Shown in pieces: positions 22,318 to 30,997 of a stretch of 64,000 nucleotides of DNA. Each line of letters opens with the position of its first letter. Position 1 is the stretch's first letter. This stretch comes from Longimicrobium sp. (lineage in GTDB: Bacteria > Gemmatimonadota > Gemmatimonadetes > Longimicrobiales > Longimicrobiaceae), in contig NZ_DASVSF010000109.1 of the NCBI RefSeq assembly GCF_036388275.1, forward strand, positions 1 through 64,000, in the 5' to 3' direction. The position numbers and the translations under genes are program-made. Under the pieces are notes generated by a model. That model was given only the letters and a program-made list of their open reading frames with translations, did not search any database and was not told the origin of the DNA.

Positions 22318-22776
22318 ATGACCACGCCCACTGCCACCGACCCCACCGCGCCCACCGTGGCCGACGTGCGGAACGCGCTGGACTCCCTGTCCGACGAGCA
22401 GCGTCCCGACGGTGAGATCACCGACGCCCAGATCACCGCTGCGATCGAGGCGGTGGATCCGGCGGCGATCATCGCGGCCGAGGACGCTCATTGGACGGTG
22501 CAGCTCTGGGACCGCCGGTCGCCGATCAACGACGCCAAGGCCGAGCAGATCTTCGCCTCCCGGGACGACATCCCGGGGGTCGGGGATGTCGTGCTGGTGC
22601 TCCGGGACGACCAGGTCACCATGCTCCAGCCGCACCTGCCCAACGTCGCTGGCATCCAGCCGATCCCGGTTGGCCGAGGAGCTGCGGTGGGGGAGGAGCT
22701 GCGCCAGGAGCTGGCCCGGAACCGGGCGTCCGCCGAGGTCATCCAGGGGATCCTCACGCACTTCGGCGTGAGCTGA
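22318..22776 (+). CDS. hypothetical tail-module protein
   Basis: 152 residues from ATG 22318, 5 bp after the Kelch gene. Acidic, with an EF-hand-unlike Asp-rich start and a beta-rich middle (VLVLRDDQVTMLQPHLPNVAG). Likely translated with the receptor-binding protein; could be a tail-fibre partner or chaperone. Confidence 0.6.
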   Translation: MTTPTATDPTAPTVADVRNALDSLSDEQRPDGEITDAQITAAIEAVDPAAIIAAEDAHWTVQLWDRRSPINDAKAEQIFASRDDIPGVGDVVLVLRDDQVTMLQPHLPNVAGIQPIPVGRGAAVGEELRQELARNRASAEVIQGILTHFGVS

Positions 22777-22783
22777 GCCGTTC

Positions 22784-23122
22784 GTGATCGAGCACTCGCG
22801 CACGCTGGCTCCCGGCTGGACCGAGGAGCAGCTGGAGCTGACCGAGGCGCACGTCCGGGAGCACCTGGCGTCGATTGCCGACGCCGACGACGACCCGAGC
22901 ACCCAGGCCGAGGACGTGCGGTTGACGCGGCGGCGGGAGGAGGACGGCGGGCTGACCATCGTCGGCTACCTCGATGCCGAGCCGAACGCCCCGTACCTCC
23001 AGCCCGGGTACGACCCGGACGCCGAGGCCCGTCCCGACTGGTTGACATGGACCCCGGCGGACCAGCCGGACTGGGATCCGCACGCCGCTGACCCGGCCGA
23101 GCCCGAGGAGCCCTCGAAGTGA
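22784..23122 (+). CDS. hypothetical protein upstream of endolysin
   Basis: 112 residues from GTG 22784. Very acidic C-terminal half (Asp/Pro/Glu-rich, ending PAEPEEPSK). The C-terminal GTGA overlaps the endolysin start. No holin-like helix is present. Confidence 0.6.
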   Translation: MIEHSRTLAPGWTEEQLELTEAHVREHLASIADADDDPSTQAEDVRLTRRREEDGGLTIVGYLDAEPNAPYLQPGYDPDAEARPDWLTWTPADQPDWDPHAADPAEPEEPSK

Positions 23123-23937
23123 GCCTGGTCTTCGCCCGCGCCCTGGCGGAGTTCATGTCCGCGCACGGCGTCCAGGTCACCTGGGAGCCCGGCGCGGAAG
23201 TGCGGGGCAACGGCCAGGTGTCGGCCTACCAGGGCGTCTCGGTCCACCACACGGCGACGGCGTCCTCCACGAAGTCCCCCGGGGTGCTCACCGCCGGGCG
23301 GCCGGACCTCTCCGCCCCGCTGTGCAACTCATCGGGCCCCTCGGACGGCCGGTTCCACATCGTGGCGGTCAACCCGGCCAACCACGCCGGTGCCTCTGGT
23401 GGCTGGGACACCGCGCCGCTGCCGAAGACCGGGCTGTTCAACAAGCTCATGTGGGGCCACGAGACGGTCTACGAGGGCACGAAGCCCATGAACGACGCCC
23501 AGTACCGGACCGCCACGATCCTCGGTGCCGGTGTCTGCCGTCTGCTCGGCCACGACTACGACCCGCGCTGGGTGAAGTTCCACCAGGGCACTTCCGTCAC
23601 CGGCAAATGGGACCCGGGCTACGCCTCGGGGAAGACCTACGACATCAACGAGTTCCGCTCCAAGGTGCTCATCGTGATGAAGGGCCAGGCTCCGGCCCCG
23701 GTCCAGATCAAGACTTCGGAGGACGACACGATGTACATCAGCTGCGCCAAGAAGAACGTCACCGCCATCTACTCCGGCGGCATCCTCACCGGGCTGGCAT
23801 CGGCGGGGGAGATCAAGAGCATGGAGGGCGAGGTGGCCGCTGGCCGCGCTGCCCGGCAGTGGGTCGAGGACTTCACCTTCGACGCCCTGGACCGCCGGTC
23901 CAAGCTGCTCACCGGAGAGATCAAGCCCTCCACCTGA
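23119..23937 (+). CDS. endolysin, N-acetylmuramoyl-L-alanine amidase (amidase_2/PGRP type)
   Basis: 272 residues from GTG 23119. Zinc-ligand motif VHHTA (H43/H44), the fold-typical NHAG and MNDAQ stretches, and the distal HQGTSVTGKWDPG near residue 154 match type-2 amidases. The C-terminal 80 residues are helical and may bind the cell wall or form multimers. It cleaves the amide between MurNAc and L-Ala of peptidoglycan to release progeny. No holin is adjacent. Confidence 0.9.
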   Translation: MSLVFARALAEFMSAHGVQVTWEPGAEVRGNGQVSAYQGVSVHHTATASSTKSPGVLTAGRPDLSAPLCNSSGPSDGRFHIVAVNPANHAGASGGWDTAPLPKTGLFNKLMWGHETVYEGTKPMNDAQYRTATILGAGVCRLLGHDYDPRWVKFHQGTSVTGKWDPGYASGKTYDINEFRSKVLIVMKGQAPAPVQIKTSEDDTMYISCAKKNVTAIYSGGILTGLASAGEIKSMEGEVAAGRAARQWVEDFTFDALDRRSKLLTGEIKPST

Positions 23938-24004
23938 TCGAGGGAAGCGCCTCGTTCGGCGAGGTGGCACACTGAGTCACGTCGGACGGCCGCTGCGTTG
24001 CGAC

Positions 24005-24039
24005 TCGGGCCCCCCAACTGCGTCTGTAGGGGGGCCCGA
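24005..24039. terminator. hairpin terminator after the lysis block
   Basis: TCGGGCCCCCC (24005-24015), 13-nt loop, perfect complement to 24039. It lies between the endolysin stop and the convergent small gene at 24058. Confidence 0.85.
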
Positions 24040-24057
24040 CCCATGTCCAGGCCCAGG

Positions 24058-24228
24058 TCAGCGCACCGGGGACGGCTGGGTCAGGCGCAGCTTCAGCAGC
24101 GGCTCCCGCTCCGTCCGGTGCCGGATGATCCGCTCCCCGGTCGCCACGTCCGTCACATCGACTCCGTCGGGGATGATCAGTGCCAGGCCGACCACGACAC
24201 CGTGCTGCTGACTCCGAGGCAGTCTCAT
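24058..24228 (-). CDS. small hypothetical protein
   Basis: 56 residues from ATG 24228 with AGGGGG 5 bp upstream. Begins MRLPRSQQHGVVVGLALIIP, then a beta-rich basic tail. It stands alone leftward between rightward blocks, divergent from the gene at 24282. Confidence 0.5.
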   Translation of the reverse strand: MRLPRSQQHGVVVGLALIIPDGVDVTDVATGERIIRHRTEREPLLKLRLTQPSPVR

Positions 24229-24254
24229 TCGTTCCCCCTGCGAGTGTGGATCCT

Positions 24255-24281
24255 GTTGACAATCAAGATTATTCTTACCGC
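24255..24281 (+). promoter_or_regulatory. leaderless promoter with TTGACA 8 bp from the -10
   Basis: TTGACA 24256-24261, 8 bp, TATTCT 24270-24275, 6 bp, ATG 24282. The 8-bp gap equals the distance between the inner operator box and the -10 in the tandem promoters; a degenerate outer copy (GTGGATC) lies 9 bp upstream. Confidence 0.7.
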
Positions 24282-24539
24282 ATGACTGAGTCTCAACCAA
24301 CTAGGCCCGCCGTGCCACCGACGCCGAAGACCCGTCCGGCCCCAGGCACGGCGGTGGTCCGGCGAGGCTCCGAGGACACCGGCGTCGTGGTCGAGACCGA
24401 CGACTGGTACGACACCCTGCGGATCCGGGGGAAGGCGCTCAGCACGCAGGTGCTGGTCGAGTGGGAGCGCGGCGAGAATCCGGTCCGGCTCTGGGAACTG
24501 CTCTCTGACCTGGACTTTCCCGCAGATACCAAGTCGTGA
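24282..24539 (+). CDS. small hypothetical protein
   Basis: 85 residues from the leaderless ATG (MTESQPTRPAVPP). Pro-rich start, then a small beta-barrel-like domain (PGTAVVRRGSEDTGVVVET, then KALSTQVLVEWERG) similar in pattern to KOW/SH3-like folds. First gene of the late block. Confidence 0.6.
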   Translation: MTESQPTRPAVPPTPKTRPAPGTAVVRRGSEDTGVVVETDDWYDTLRIRGKALSTQVLVEWERGENPVRLWELLSDLDFPADTKS

Positions 24540-24603
24540 TGATGACGCTGGCCTGATCCTGGGTACCGGAACTCCGGGGGACGGATCAGCGTCAGGGGAT
24601 CAG

Positions 24604-24876
24604 GTGCCAGAGCACGTCCGGATCAACGTCCACGACATCACACCGCGCACCGCGCCGCCCTACATCCGCGTCACGCACGCCGAGCGCATGGGCCCCGACG
24701 TGCTGTCAGGCTCCGGGAGCCTGCTGCTGGTCGGCCCGCTGGGCGTGAACTACTACATCGAGCGGGCCGACAGCGACTCCGTCTACCTCCGCCGCTTCGA
24801 CATGCCCTCCAGCACGGGTCACAAGTCGGTCACGATCAAGGATCGGGCGGGGGCCTGGAGCTTCATCCGGACCTAG
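24604..24876 (+). CDS. hypothetical protein
   Basis: 90 residues from GTG 24604, AGGGGA upstream. A beta-rich small domain (YIRVTHAERMGPDVLSGSG, then VNYYIERADSDSVYLRRFD). Precedes the terminase. Function unknown. Confidence 0.55.
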   Translation: MPEHVRINVHDITPRTAPPYIRVTHAERMGPDVLSGSGSLLLVGPLGVNYYIERADSDSVYLRRFDMPSSTGHKSVTIKDRAGAWSFIRT

Positions 24877-24944
24877 AAGTCGGCGGGCAGCTGTGCGCTC
24901 AGGTAGTTCACGCCCGAAGGATCTGCACGCACGCTGCGTGCCAG

Positions 24945-24964
24945 TAGCCTGGCAGCGTGTCAAC
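24945..24964 (+). promoter_or_regulatory. -10-like box and operator at terminase start
   Basis: TAGCCT (24945-24950) is 6 bp before GTG 24957, and the first codons GTG TCA ACC are themselves an operator element (TGTCAAC 24958-24964). A regulator bound here would cover the start codon. No -35 is evident. Confidence 0.45.
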
Positions 24965-26564
24965 CGCTGATCTGTCCCTGGAGCAGATCGTCTCGCTGCT
25001 GTCCGAGGAGGAGCAGGAAGCGGTCCTCACCGACATGGAGCTGGACGAGCTGCCCTGGGACTGGGGCTGGACCGGCCGCCCCAGCCAGATCCTCCCCGTC
25101 GAGCCGATCGGCCACGGCGAGGACTGGGAGCTGGCCCTGCTGAACGCCGGTCGTGGCTTCGGGAAGACCCGCGCCGGGGCCGAGTACATCCGGGACGTGG
25201 ACAAGAAGTGGTCCACCCTGCACCGGGACCCCGGCCAGCAGCTGCGTGTGGCCCTGCTCGGCCGCACGGCCGGGGACGTGCGCGACACCATCCTGAACGG
25301 CCCCTCCGGCCTGCTGCGGATCTACCCGCCGTCGGAGCTGGACAAGGTCGAGTGGATCTCCAGCCAGCGCCGTGTCAACCTCCCGGGCGGCGGCTTCGCG
25401 CTGTGCTTCTCGGCCGAGGAGCCCGACCAGCTCCGTGGCCCGGCGTTCCACGTCGGCTGGGGCGACGAGCTGGCGGCATACAAGCAGGTCAAGGGCGAGG
25501 GTGAGTTGGACGCCTGGACCAACCTCCGGATCGCCGTCCGTCTCGGGATGCTGCCCCAGGTCATCGCCACGACCACGCCGAAGCGGGTCAAGATCCTGCG
25601 TGAGCTGATCGCCGAGATCAAGGAGAACCCGGGGTCGATGCTGCTGCGCACCGGCAAGACCACGGACAACATCCACCTGGCCCAGTCCTACCTCCAGACC
25701 CTGTTCAACCTCTACGGCGGTACCACGCTGGGGGCTCAGGAGCTGGACGGCCTGATGCTGGACGAGGTCAAGGGTGCGACCGTCTCGATGAAGGTCATCG
25801 AGGACAACCGGGTCACCGCCGTGCCGCACCAGCGCCCCGGGACCAACTGGCTGCGCGTGGTCTCGGTGGACCCCTCGGTCGCCGAGAAGCCGAACGACGA
25901 GTGCGGCATCACGGTCATCTACGCCCCGGCCACGATGCCGATCCTCCAGCGCCACGCCTACGTGGTGGACGACCTCTCGCTGAAGGGCTCCCCGACGGTC
26001 TGGGCGGACGTGGTGGTCCGCGCCGCGATCAAGCACCGCGCCACCATCGTGGTGGAGAACAACCAGGGCGGCGGCCTGGTCCGGCGGCTGATCAAGGAGC
26101 GCGCGTCGGCCATGAACGTGGCACCGCCGCCGATCCGCGATGTCTGGTCCTCCCGCTCCAAGGCCGTCCGCGCGGAGCCGATCGGGGCCGCCTACGAGCG
26201 CGGCCGGGTGCACCACCTGAACACCCTGGTCGAGCTGGAGGACCAGCTGTCGGCCTGGACGCCGGAGGACCGGGGCTACTCCCCTGACCGCCTGGACGCC
26301 GTCGTGCACGGCCTGTCCGCGCTGCTGTTCCCCGAGTCGATGACCAAGGGCGGCGGGATTTCCGGAGCTGCCCAGTCGCACTCGCCGGTCGGCGTGCAGA
26401 TCCCCCGGGTCGGGTCGGCCATCGCCCGCCGGAGCGGCCTGCGGATCGACACCTCCCGCGCCGTCCAGCGCACGTCCGCCTTCCGCTCCGGTGCCCCGGG
26501 CATGGGAGCGCCCCGCCGGACGCTGCCCGCCCGCCTCATCCCGCCAGGAGGCTCCAGCCAGTGA
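24957..26564 (+). CDS. terL: terminase large subunit
   Basis: 535 residues. ATPase: Walker A G65-R-G-F-G-K70-T and Walker B W168-G-D-E. C-terminal RNase-H-like nuclease: VVSVDPS near residue 303 and the later acidic stretch (SPDRLDAVVHGL). It packages DNA into proheads with the portal. Starts at GTG 24957 within an operator element. No small subunit is adjacent. Confidence 0.95.
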   Translation: MSTADLSLEQIVSLLSEEEQEAVLTDMELDELPWDWGWTGRPSQILPVEPIGHGEDWELALLNAGRGFGKTRAGAEYIRDVDKKWSTLHRDPGQQLRVALLGRTAGDVRDTILNGPSGLLRIYPPSELDKVEWISSQRRVNLPGGGFALCFSAEEPDQLRGPAFHVGWGDELAAYKQVKGEGELDAWTNLRIAVRLGMLPQVIATTTPKRVKILRELIAEIKENPGSMLLRTGKTTDNIHLAQSYLQTLFNLYGGTTLGAQELDGLMLDEVKGATVSMKVIEDNRVTAVPHQRPGTNWLRVVSVDPSVAEKPNDECGITVIYAPATMPILQRHAYVVDDLSLKGSPTVWADVVVRAAIKHRATIVVENNQGGGLVRRLIKERASAMNVAPPPIRDVWSSRSKAVRAEPIGAAYERGRVHHLNTLVELEDQLSAWTPEDRGYSPDRLDAVVHGLSALLFPESMTKGGGISGAAQSHSPVGVQIPRVGSAIARRSGLRIDTSRAVQRTSAFRSGAPGMGAPRRTLPARLIPPGGSSQ

Positions 26565-27349
26565 CCGCCCCACCGCCTCCCACCGGTCCCCAGACGCCCC
26601 CTCAGCAGCCCGCCACGACCCAGCCAGCCGGGCTGGAGGCAGCCGCTACCGCCGCTGCCCAGGAGGAGGAGATCAGCGCTCTGGGCCCGGCGCTGGCTGC
26701 CTTCGTGGTCTCCGTGCTGGCCTTCGCCCGAGCAGGCGGCCGGGTGGCCGGGCTGCCGTCCACGATCGCCAAGAAGATCGGCTACGACGCGATCATCATC
26801 GCGGCGCTCACCGCCGTGGCCATGCGCGCGCTGGACCACCAGCGGACCTTCAGCGGTCCCCGCGCCGCCGAGGAGCTGTGGGAGCACAGCGACCAGGCCG
26901 TGGTGGCCGGGGTCGAGGCGGGGCTGGAGACGCTGGCCCAGGCGGCCAAGCACATCGCCCGCTCCGCGCGCGCCGACGAGGCCACCGGCGGATCCCCGGG
27001 GGTCTCCCTGCCGGGTGAGCCCTACGACCCCGACGCCGCTGAGCACGCCAAGAGCTACGCCGACCCCGAGCAGATCGCGCTGCCGGTCGTGCAGAGCACC
27101 CGGCACGCGGCCCAGCTGGCTGCCGCCGAGGCTGCGGGCTGGACCCGGAAGACCTGGGTGGACATGCACGACAACCGGGTGCGGGCCAGCCACGCCTTCC
27201 TCGGGTCGCCGAAGTACGAGTACCACGCGGTTCCGATTCTGGAGCCGTTCGTGACCATCGACGGCAACAAGCTCTGGTACCCCGGCGACACCTCCGCTCC
27301 CCCGCACGAGTGGATGCGCTGCCGCTGCTGGCTGAAGCTGACCAGGTAG
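26561..27349 (+). CDS. MuF-like minor head protein
   Basis: 262 residues, GTGA overlap with the terminase. The C-terminal domain shows the Mu gpF pattern: MHDNRVRASH, then a spaced PGDTSAPPHEWMRCRCWL ending with the conserved CRC. The N-terminal half is Pro/Ala-rich, then helical. Found near terminase and portal in many phages; a head component that may travel with the DNA. Confidence 0.8.
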   Translation: MTAPPPPTGPQTPPQQPATTQPAGLEAAATAAAQEEEISALGPALAAFVVSVLAFARAGGRVAGLPSTIAKKIGYDAIIIAALTAVAMRALDHQRTFSGPRAAEELWEHSDQAVVAGVEAGLETLAQAAKHIARSARADEATGGSPGVSLPGEPYDPDAAEHAKSYADPEQIALPVVQSTRHAAQLAAAEAAGWTRKTWVDMHDNRVRASHAFLGSPKYEYHAVPILEPFVTIDGNKLWYPGDTSAPPHEWMRCRCWLKLTR

Positions 27350-27360
27350 GGACACATCTG

Positions 27361-27388
27361 GTTGACACGGACTGACAGACTGGCGATC
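27361..27388 (+). promoter_or_regulatory. operator/promoter-like element before 27389
   Basis: GGTTGACACGG (27360-27370) with CAGACT 8 bp after TTGACA and 7 bp before GTG 27389. The CTGACAGACTG string recurs downstream of the operator at 51822. Confidence 0.5.
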
Positions 27389-27595
27389 GTGCCGCCCTCC
27401 CGTCGCTCTCAGCTGCTCATGTACTCCCGGCGTCTGCGCTACTGGCTCTGGCAGTTCAGCTGGTTCGGGATCTTCGCCGTGCTGTTCGGACTGCTGGCGG
27501 TCGGGCTGTCACTGCACGAAGCACCCATCGGCCAGGTCGTGGCGGCGGGCTTCGCCGCCGTCACGCTGGCCATCCTTTCGACCAAGGAGACCTGA
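27389..27595 (+). CDS. small two-span membrane protein (holin-like)
   Basis: 68 residues from GTG 27389. A basic N-terminus is followed by two hydrophobic helices (LWQFSWFGIFAVLFGLLAVG and VVAAGFAAVTLAIL). Size and topology suit a holin or other phage membrane protein, although the endolysin is 4 kb away. Overlaps the next gene (TGATG). Confidence 0.6.
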   Translation: MPPSRRSQLLMYSRRLRYWLWQFSWFGIFAVLFGLLAVGLSLHEAPIGQVVAAGFAAVTLAILSTKET

Positions 27596-27909
27596 TGACC
27601 CAGATCGAGTTCACCGAGTCCGAGCCCACCGAGCCCGAGTTCGAGGTCCGCCGGGCGATGAAGAAGCCGGTGGAGATCCAGTCGGTCAAGGCCACCACCG
27701 ACAACCTGCGCGAGATCGTGGAGTGGATCGAGGGGAACAACCACGCCGCCGTCCTCGGTGAGGGCCAGCTGATCATCCAGACGCTGGAGGGCCCGTTCAC
27801 CGTGCGCCCCGGCGACTACGTCATGCGCGGCATCCGAGGGGAGTTCTACCGGTGCGACGCAGAGATCTACTCGGAGAGCTACGACGATCTGGGCCCGGCC
27901 GAGTCCTGA
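27595..27909 (+). CDS. conserved phage hypothetical protein
   Basis: 104 residues. After an acidic N-terminus, the block KKPVEIQSVKATTDNLREIV, then LIIQTLEGPFTVRPGDYVM and GEFYRCDAEIYSESYD matches a small protein found in very many phages and prophages. Its role is unknown. Confidence 0.75.
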   Translation: MTQIEFTESEPTEPEFEVRRAMKKPVEIQSVKATTDNLREIVEWIEGNNHAAVLGEGQLIIQTLEGPFTVRPGDYVMRGIRGEFYRCDAEIYSESYDDLGPAES

Positions 27910-28367
27910 TGGCCGCCATCTCTGACGTGTTCGCCGAGGCCCTGACCAAGGTGATCACCGACCGGCTGAGGCCCGAGCAGGCCAGCCGCCTGGCCGCTCT
28001 GGTGGCTGCGCGCGGTGCGCGTCCGAACACCGATGCCTCGGACCAGATCCAGCTGGCGCACTTCATCCTCACGGGCAGCGGGGACATGCCTTCAATCGAG
28101 GAGCTTCAGCGTCTGGAGGCCCTGGAGTTCTCCAGGCGAGGCACGGACGAGAGCTACACCGTCGAGCTGGGCGGCCAGCACTTCACGAAGGCCCAGTGGG
28201 AGGCCGTCCAGGTCTACGCCCAGGGCACGACCGCCGAGACAGCGCCGCTGGCCGAGGTGGCGATCGAGGAGCACCCCGACGATCCCGGTCCGGCGGCTCC
28301 GCCGGACTTCGATGCCGTCCCGCCCGCGCCCCGCGCCGGTGAGGGGTGGCAGGGTCACGCCCCGTGA
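27909..28367 (+). CDS. hypothetical protein
   Basis: 152 residues from ATG 27909 (TGATG overlap). Helical N-terminal half (FAEALTKVITDRLRPEQASR), a central patch ESYTVELGGQHFTKAQWEAV, and a Pro-rich tail. Function unknown. Confidence 0.6.
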   Translation: MAAISDVFAEALTKVITDRLRPEQASRLAALVAARGARPNTDASDQIQLAHFILTGSGDMPSIEELQRLEALEFSRRGTDESYTVELGGQHFTKAQWEAVQVYAQGTTAETAPLAEVAIEEHPDDPGPAAPPDFDAVPPAPRAGEGWQGHAP

Positions 28368-28555
28368 GCCTGTTCCCCTTCCGGTGTTCGGCCTGCGGGA
28401 CCGTCCACTACATCAACCGGGCGCTGGCCGTGGAGTGCCCGGTGGAGGCCTGCAAGGCCAAGGTCGGCCAGCCCTGCCGGGATCTCCGGACCAAGGAGGA
28501 GGCGGGGAAGACCCGGCTCCAGCCGCACCCCGAGCGAGAGGCGCTGCTGCCATGA
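28364..28555 (+). CDS. small zinc-finger protein
   Basis: 63 residues from GTG 28364 (GTGA). CSACG at residues 8-12, then CPVEACKAKVGQPCRD. The KVGQPCRDLRTKEE pattern resembles the zinc finger of actinophage proteins annotated as zf motifs. Overlaps the next gene (ATGA). Confidence 0.6.
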   Translation: MSLFPFRCSACGTVHYINRALAVECPVEACKAKVGQPCRDLRTKEEAGKTRLQPHPEREALLP

Positions 28556-28917
28556 CGTTCCGCCGCAAGGGTGGGGGTGTCCCCGCTGCAAGCGTGGGGG
28601 TCACCCCGCTGCAAGCACTGACCCTCGGGCTGGCCACGGCCCGGTTGACACAGCTGGTGGTGGACGACGAGATCACCGAGCCGGGCCGGAAGGCCGTCCG
28701 CCGGGCCTACCAGGCTGCCGCACCCGGCTCCCAGCGAGAGACAGCGCTGGACTTGGCGGACACCGTGCTCAACTGCCACGCCTGCTCATCGGTCTGGGCC
28801 GGTGGCGCGGTCGTGACAGCCGAGCTGACCGGGGTGGGACGCTTCCTGGTGCGGGTGCTGGCGCTGAGCCAGGCTGCCCTGGCCGTGAAGGCCGTGATCG
28901 AGAGGATCGACCGATGA
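28552..28917 (+). CDS. DUF1360-like membrane protein
   Basis: 121 residues. The N-terminal hydrophobic block with LGLATARLTQLVVDDEITEP is the DUF1360 signature, with a conserved CHACSSVW at the centre and a second hydrophobic segment at the C-terminus. Found in many actinophages near structural genes. Function unknown. Confidence 0.75.
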   Translation: MTFRRKGGGVPAASVGVTPLQALTLGLATARLTQLVVDDEITEPGRKAVRRAYQAAAPGSQRETALDLADTVLNCHACSSVWAGGAVVTAELTGVGRFLVRVLALSQAALAVKAVIERIDR

Positions 28918-29300
28918 CCGCCAGCATCACCCTGATCGCCGACATCTACCCGGCGTCGATCATCGACGGCCGGACCGGTGCCCGGCCCGAGGGCGTCCCG
29001 GCCAAGGCCAAGATCCGGGTCATCCTGGCCACCACCGAGATCAAGGTGGCCTGGGCCGCGCCGGGCGGCGGGGTCGAGAGCCTGACCATCCCGCTGACCT
29101 TCGAGGAGACGGCCGAGGCCGACCACAACGGCGGCACCGTCGGGACCTACGAGATCAAGCGCGCGGGCGGGTGTTCGTGCGACAAGATGCTGAAGCGCTG
29201 GAACCCCTACGCCGGGCAGCCGACAGCCCAGGTCGTTCGGTCCACGCCCAGCTCACGGACGGAGTCCTGGGGTCTGCCCCAGAAGTACAAGCGGCTCTGA
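28914..29300 (+). CDS. hypothetical protein upstream of portal
   Basis: 128 residues, ATGA overlap. Beta-rich throughout (KAKIRVILATTEIKVAWAA), with CSCDKMLKRWNPY near the C-terminus. Function unknown. Confidence 0.6.
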   Translation: MTASITLIADIYPASIIDGRTGARPEGVPAKAKIRVILATTEIKVAWAAPGGGVESLTIPLTFEETAEADHNGGTVGTYEIKRAGGCSCDKMLKRWNPYAGQPTAQVVRSTPSSRTESWGLPQKYKRL

Positions 29301-29310
29301 GTCCAGGCCT

Positions 29311-29350
29311 TGTCAACCGCACCCGGTGACTCTGCCGCTACGCTGCCGTC
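29311..29350 (+). promoter_or_regulatory. operator and leaderless-type promoter for portal
   Basis: TGTCAAC 29311-29317 upstream; TACGCT 29339-29344 is 6 bp before ATG 29351. No clear ribosome-binding site precedes the ATG, which supports a leaderless start. Confidence 0.5.
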
Positions 29351-30997
29351 ATGGCTGGTGGGGTTCTCCGACGGAAGCGTGACGCCGCCCCCGAGGAGGG
29401 CCTGACCGCCGGAGCGCAGGTGGTCAAGCTCCCGGAGCGCCAGGCATCGGCTGCCCGGTACAGCAAGCCCCGGGCCATCGTCGCCTCCGCCGAGCGGGTG
29501 GACCTGGACACCGCCTGGCAGGAACGATCGCGGGCGTCCTACGCCGCCTGGCAGTCCGAGGCCTGGACCGGCTACGAGCGCGTGGGCGAGATCCACTACG
29601 GCTTCAACCTGGTCTCCAGCGTGCTGTCCCGGCTGCGGGTCTTCCCCGCAGCGCTGGTTGACACCGAGGAAGCCCCGATGGGGGCCCAGGACGCGGCCGA
29701 GAAGGGCCTGGTCAGCACGGACCTGGCGCAGGACGCCGAGGAGATCATGCGGGAGATCTCCGGCCCGGCCTTCGCCGGTCTGGTCCGCAGCTTCGGCCTG
29801 AACATGAACGTCCCCGGCGAGTGCTACCTGATCCGCCTGGTGGGCGAGGACAAGGACAAGCGCAAGACGGTCCAGTGGAAGATCGTCTCCACCGACGAGC
29901 TGGTCGTGGACGCCACCGGCGCAGTGCTCCGCCCGATCCGGGGCGAGACGACGCAGCAGAAGGTGCTCCCGAAGAACACCTACATCGGCCGGATCTGGCG
30001 CTCCCACCCGCGCTACTCCGGTGAGCCCGACAGCTCCATGATCGGCGTCGCCGACGCGGTCGAGGAGCTGCTGATCCTCCAGCGCCTGGTGCGCTCTGCG
30101 ACCCGCACGCGGCTGAACAACGGCCTGCTGTTCCTGCCCGACGGCCTGCTGACCACGCGCATGGCGATGGCCCTGAACGGGCTGAACGAGGACGGCAGCC
30201 CGATCCCCGAGGATCAGCTGGCCGAGATGACCAACGATCCCGGCAACCAGCTGGTGGCCGACATCCTCCAGGCGATCGTCACGGCGGTCTCCGACGAGGG
30301 CGACGCCAGCGCGGTCGCGCCGATCATGGTCACCGGCGAGGGCGGCCTGGCCGAGCAGATCAAGCACATCACCTTCGAGCGCGGCTCCGACGAGTGGCTG
30401 GTCAGCCGCACCGAGCGCGCGCTGGAACGGATCCTCCAGGGCATCGACGTGCCCAAGGAGGTCGTCACCGGCCTGGCCAACGTCAAGTACTCCAACGCCC
30501 TGGTGATTGACGAGAACCTCTACAAGGCCAACATCGAGCCGCTGGCCCTGGTCCTCTCCGACGCCCTGACCGAGGTCTTCCTGCGGCCCATGTTGAGGGC
30601 CAAGGGGTATTCTGAGTCCGATCTCAACAGGATCGTCGTCTGGTACGACCCGAGCGAGATCGTCACCCGCCCGAACCAGGCCCAGGACTCCAGCGATGGC
30701 TACGACCGCTTCGTGCTCGGCCCGGGTGCCTGGCGGCGGGAGCACGGCTTCAGCGACCAGGACGCCCCGAGCGAGGCCGAGATGGGCATGATGCTGCTGA
30801 CCAGCGGCGCAGCCCTCCCGCCCGAGGTGCAGATGGCCCTGCTCCAGGCGATGCTGCCGAAGCTGCTGGGTGAGCAGCGTGAGAAGAACCTGGCGGAACA
30901 GCCGGTTCAGCAGCCCGACTCCGCCAGGAACATCCTGAGTCCAGCCCCCGAGTCCGTGAACGTCAGCGATGCAGCGACTGGAGTCAACGCCGCGTGA
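29351..30997 (+). CDS. portal protein
   Basis: 548 residues. Position after terminase, length, and features such as GYERVGEIHYGFNLVSSVLS, the acidic AEEIMREISG, NTYIGRIWRSHPRYSGEPDS and the long C-terminal helical region fit actinophage portals. Forms the DNA entry ring at one capsid vertex. An operator element (GTT GAC ACC, coding VDT) is at 29657. Confidence 0.85.
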   Translation: MAGGVLRRKRDAAPEEGLTAGAQVVKLPERQASAARYSKPRAIVASAERVDLDTAWQERSRASYAAWQSEAWTGYERVGEIHYGFNLVSSVLSRLRVFPAALVDTEEAPMGAQDAAEKGLVSTDLAQDAEEIMREISGPAFAGLVRSFGLNMNVPGECYLIRLVGEDKDKRKTVQWKIVSTDELVVDATGAVLRPIRGETTQQKVLPKNTYIGRIWRSHPRYSGEPDSSMIGVADAVEELLILQRLVRSATRTRLNNGLLFLPDGLLTTRMAMALNGLNEDGSPIPEDQLAEMTNDPGNQLVADILQAIVTAVSDEGDASAVAPIMVTGEGGLAEQIKHITFERGSDEWLVSRTERALERILQGIDVPKEVVTGLANVKYSNALVIDENLYKANIEPLALVLSDALTEVFLRPMLRAKGYSESDLNRIVVWYDPSEIVTRPNQAQDSSDGYDRFVLGPGAWRREHGFSDQDAPSEAEMGMMLLTSGAALPPEVQMALLQAMLPKLLGEQREKNLAEQPVQQPDSARNILSPAPESVNVSDAATGVNAA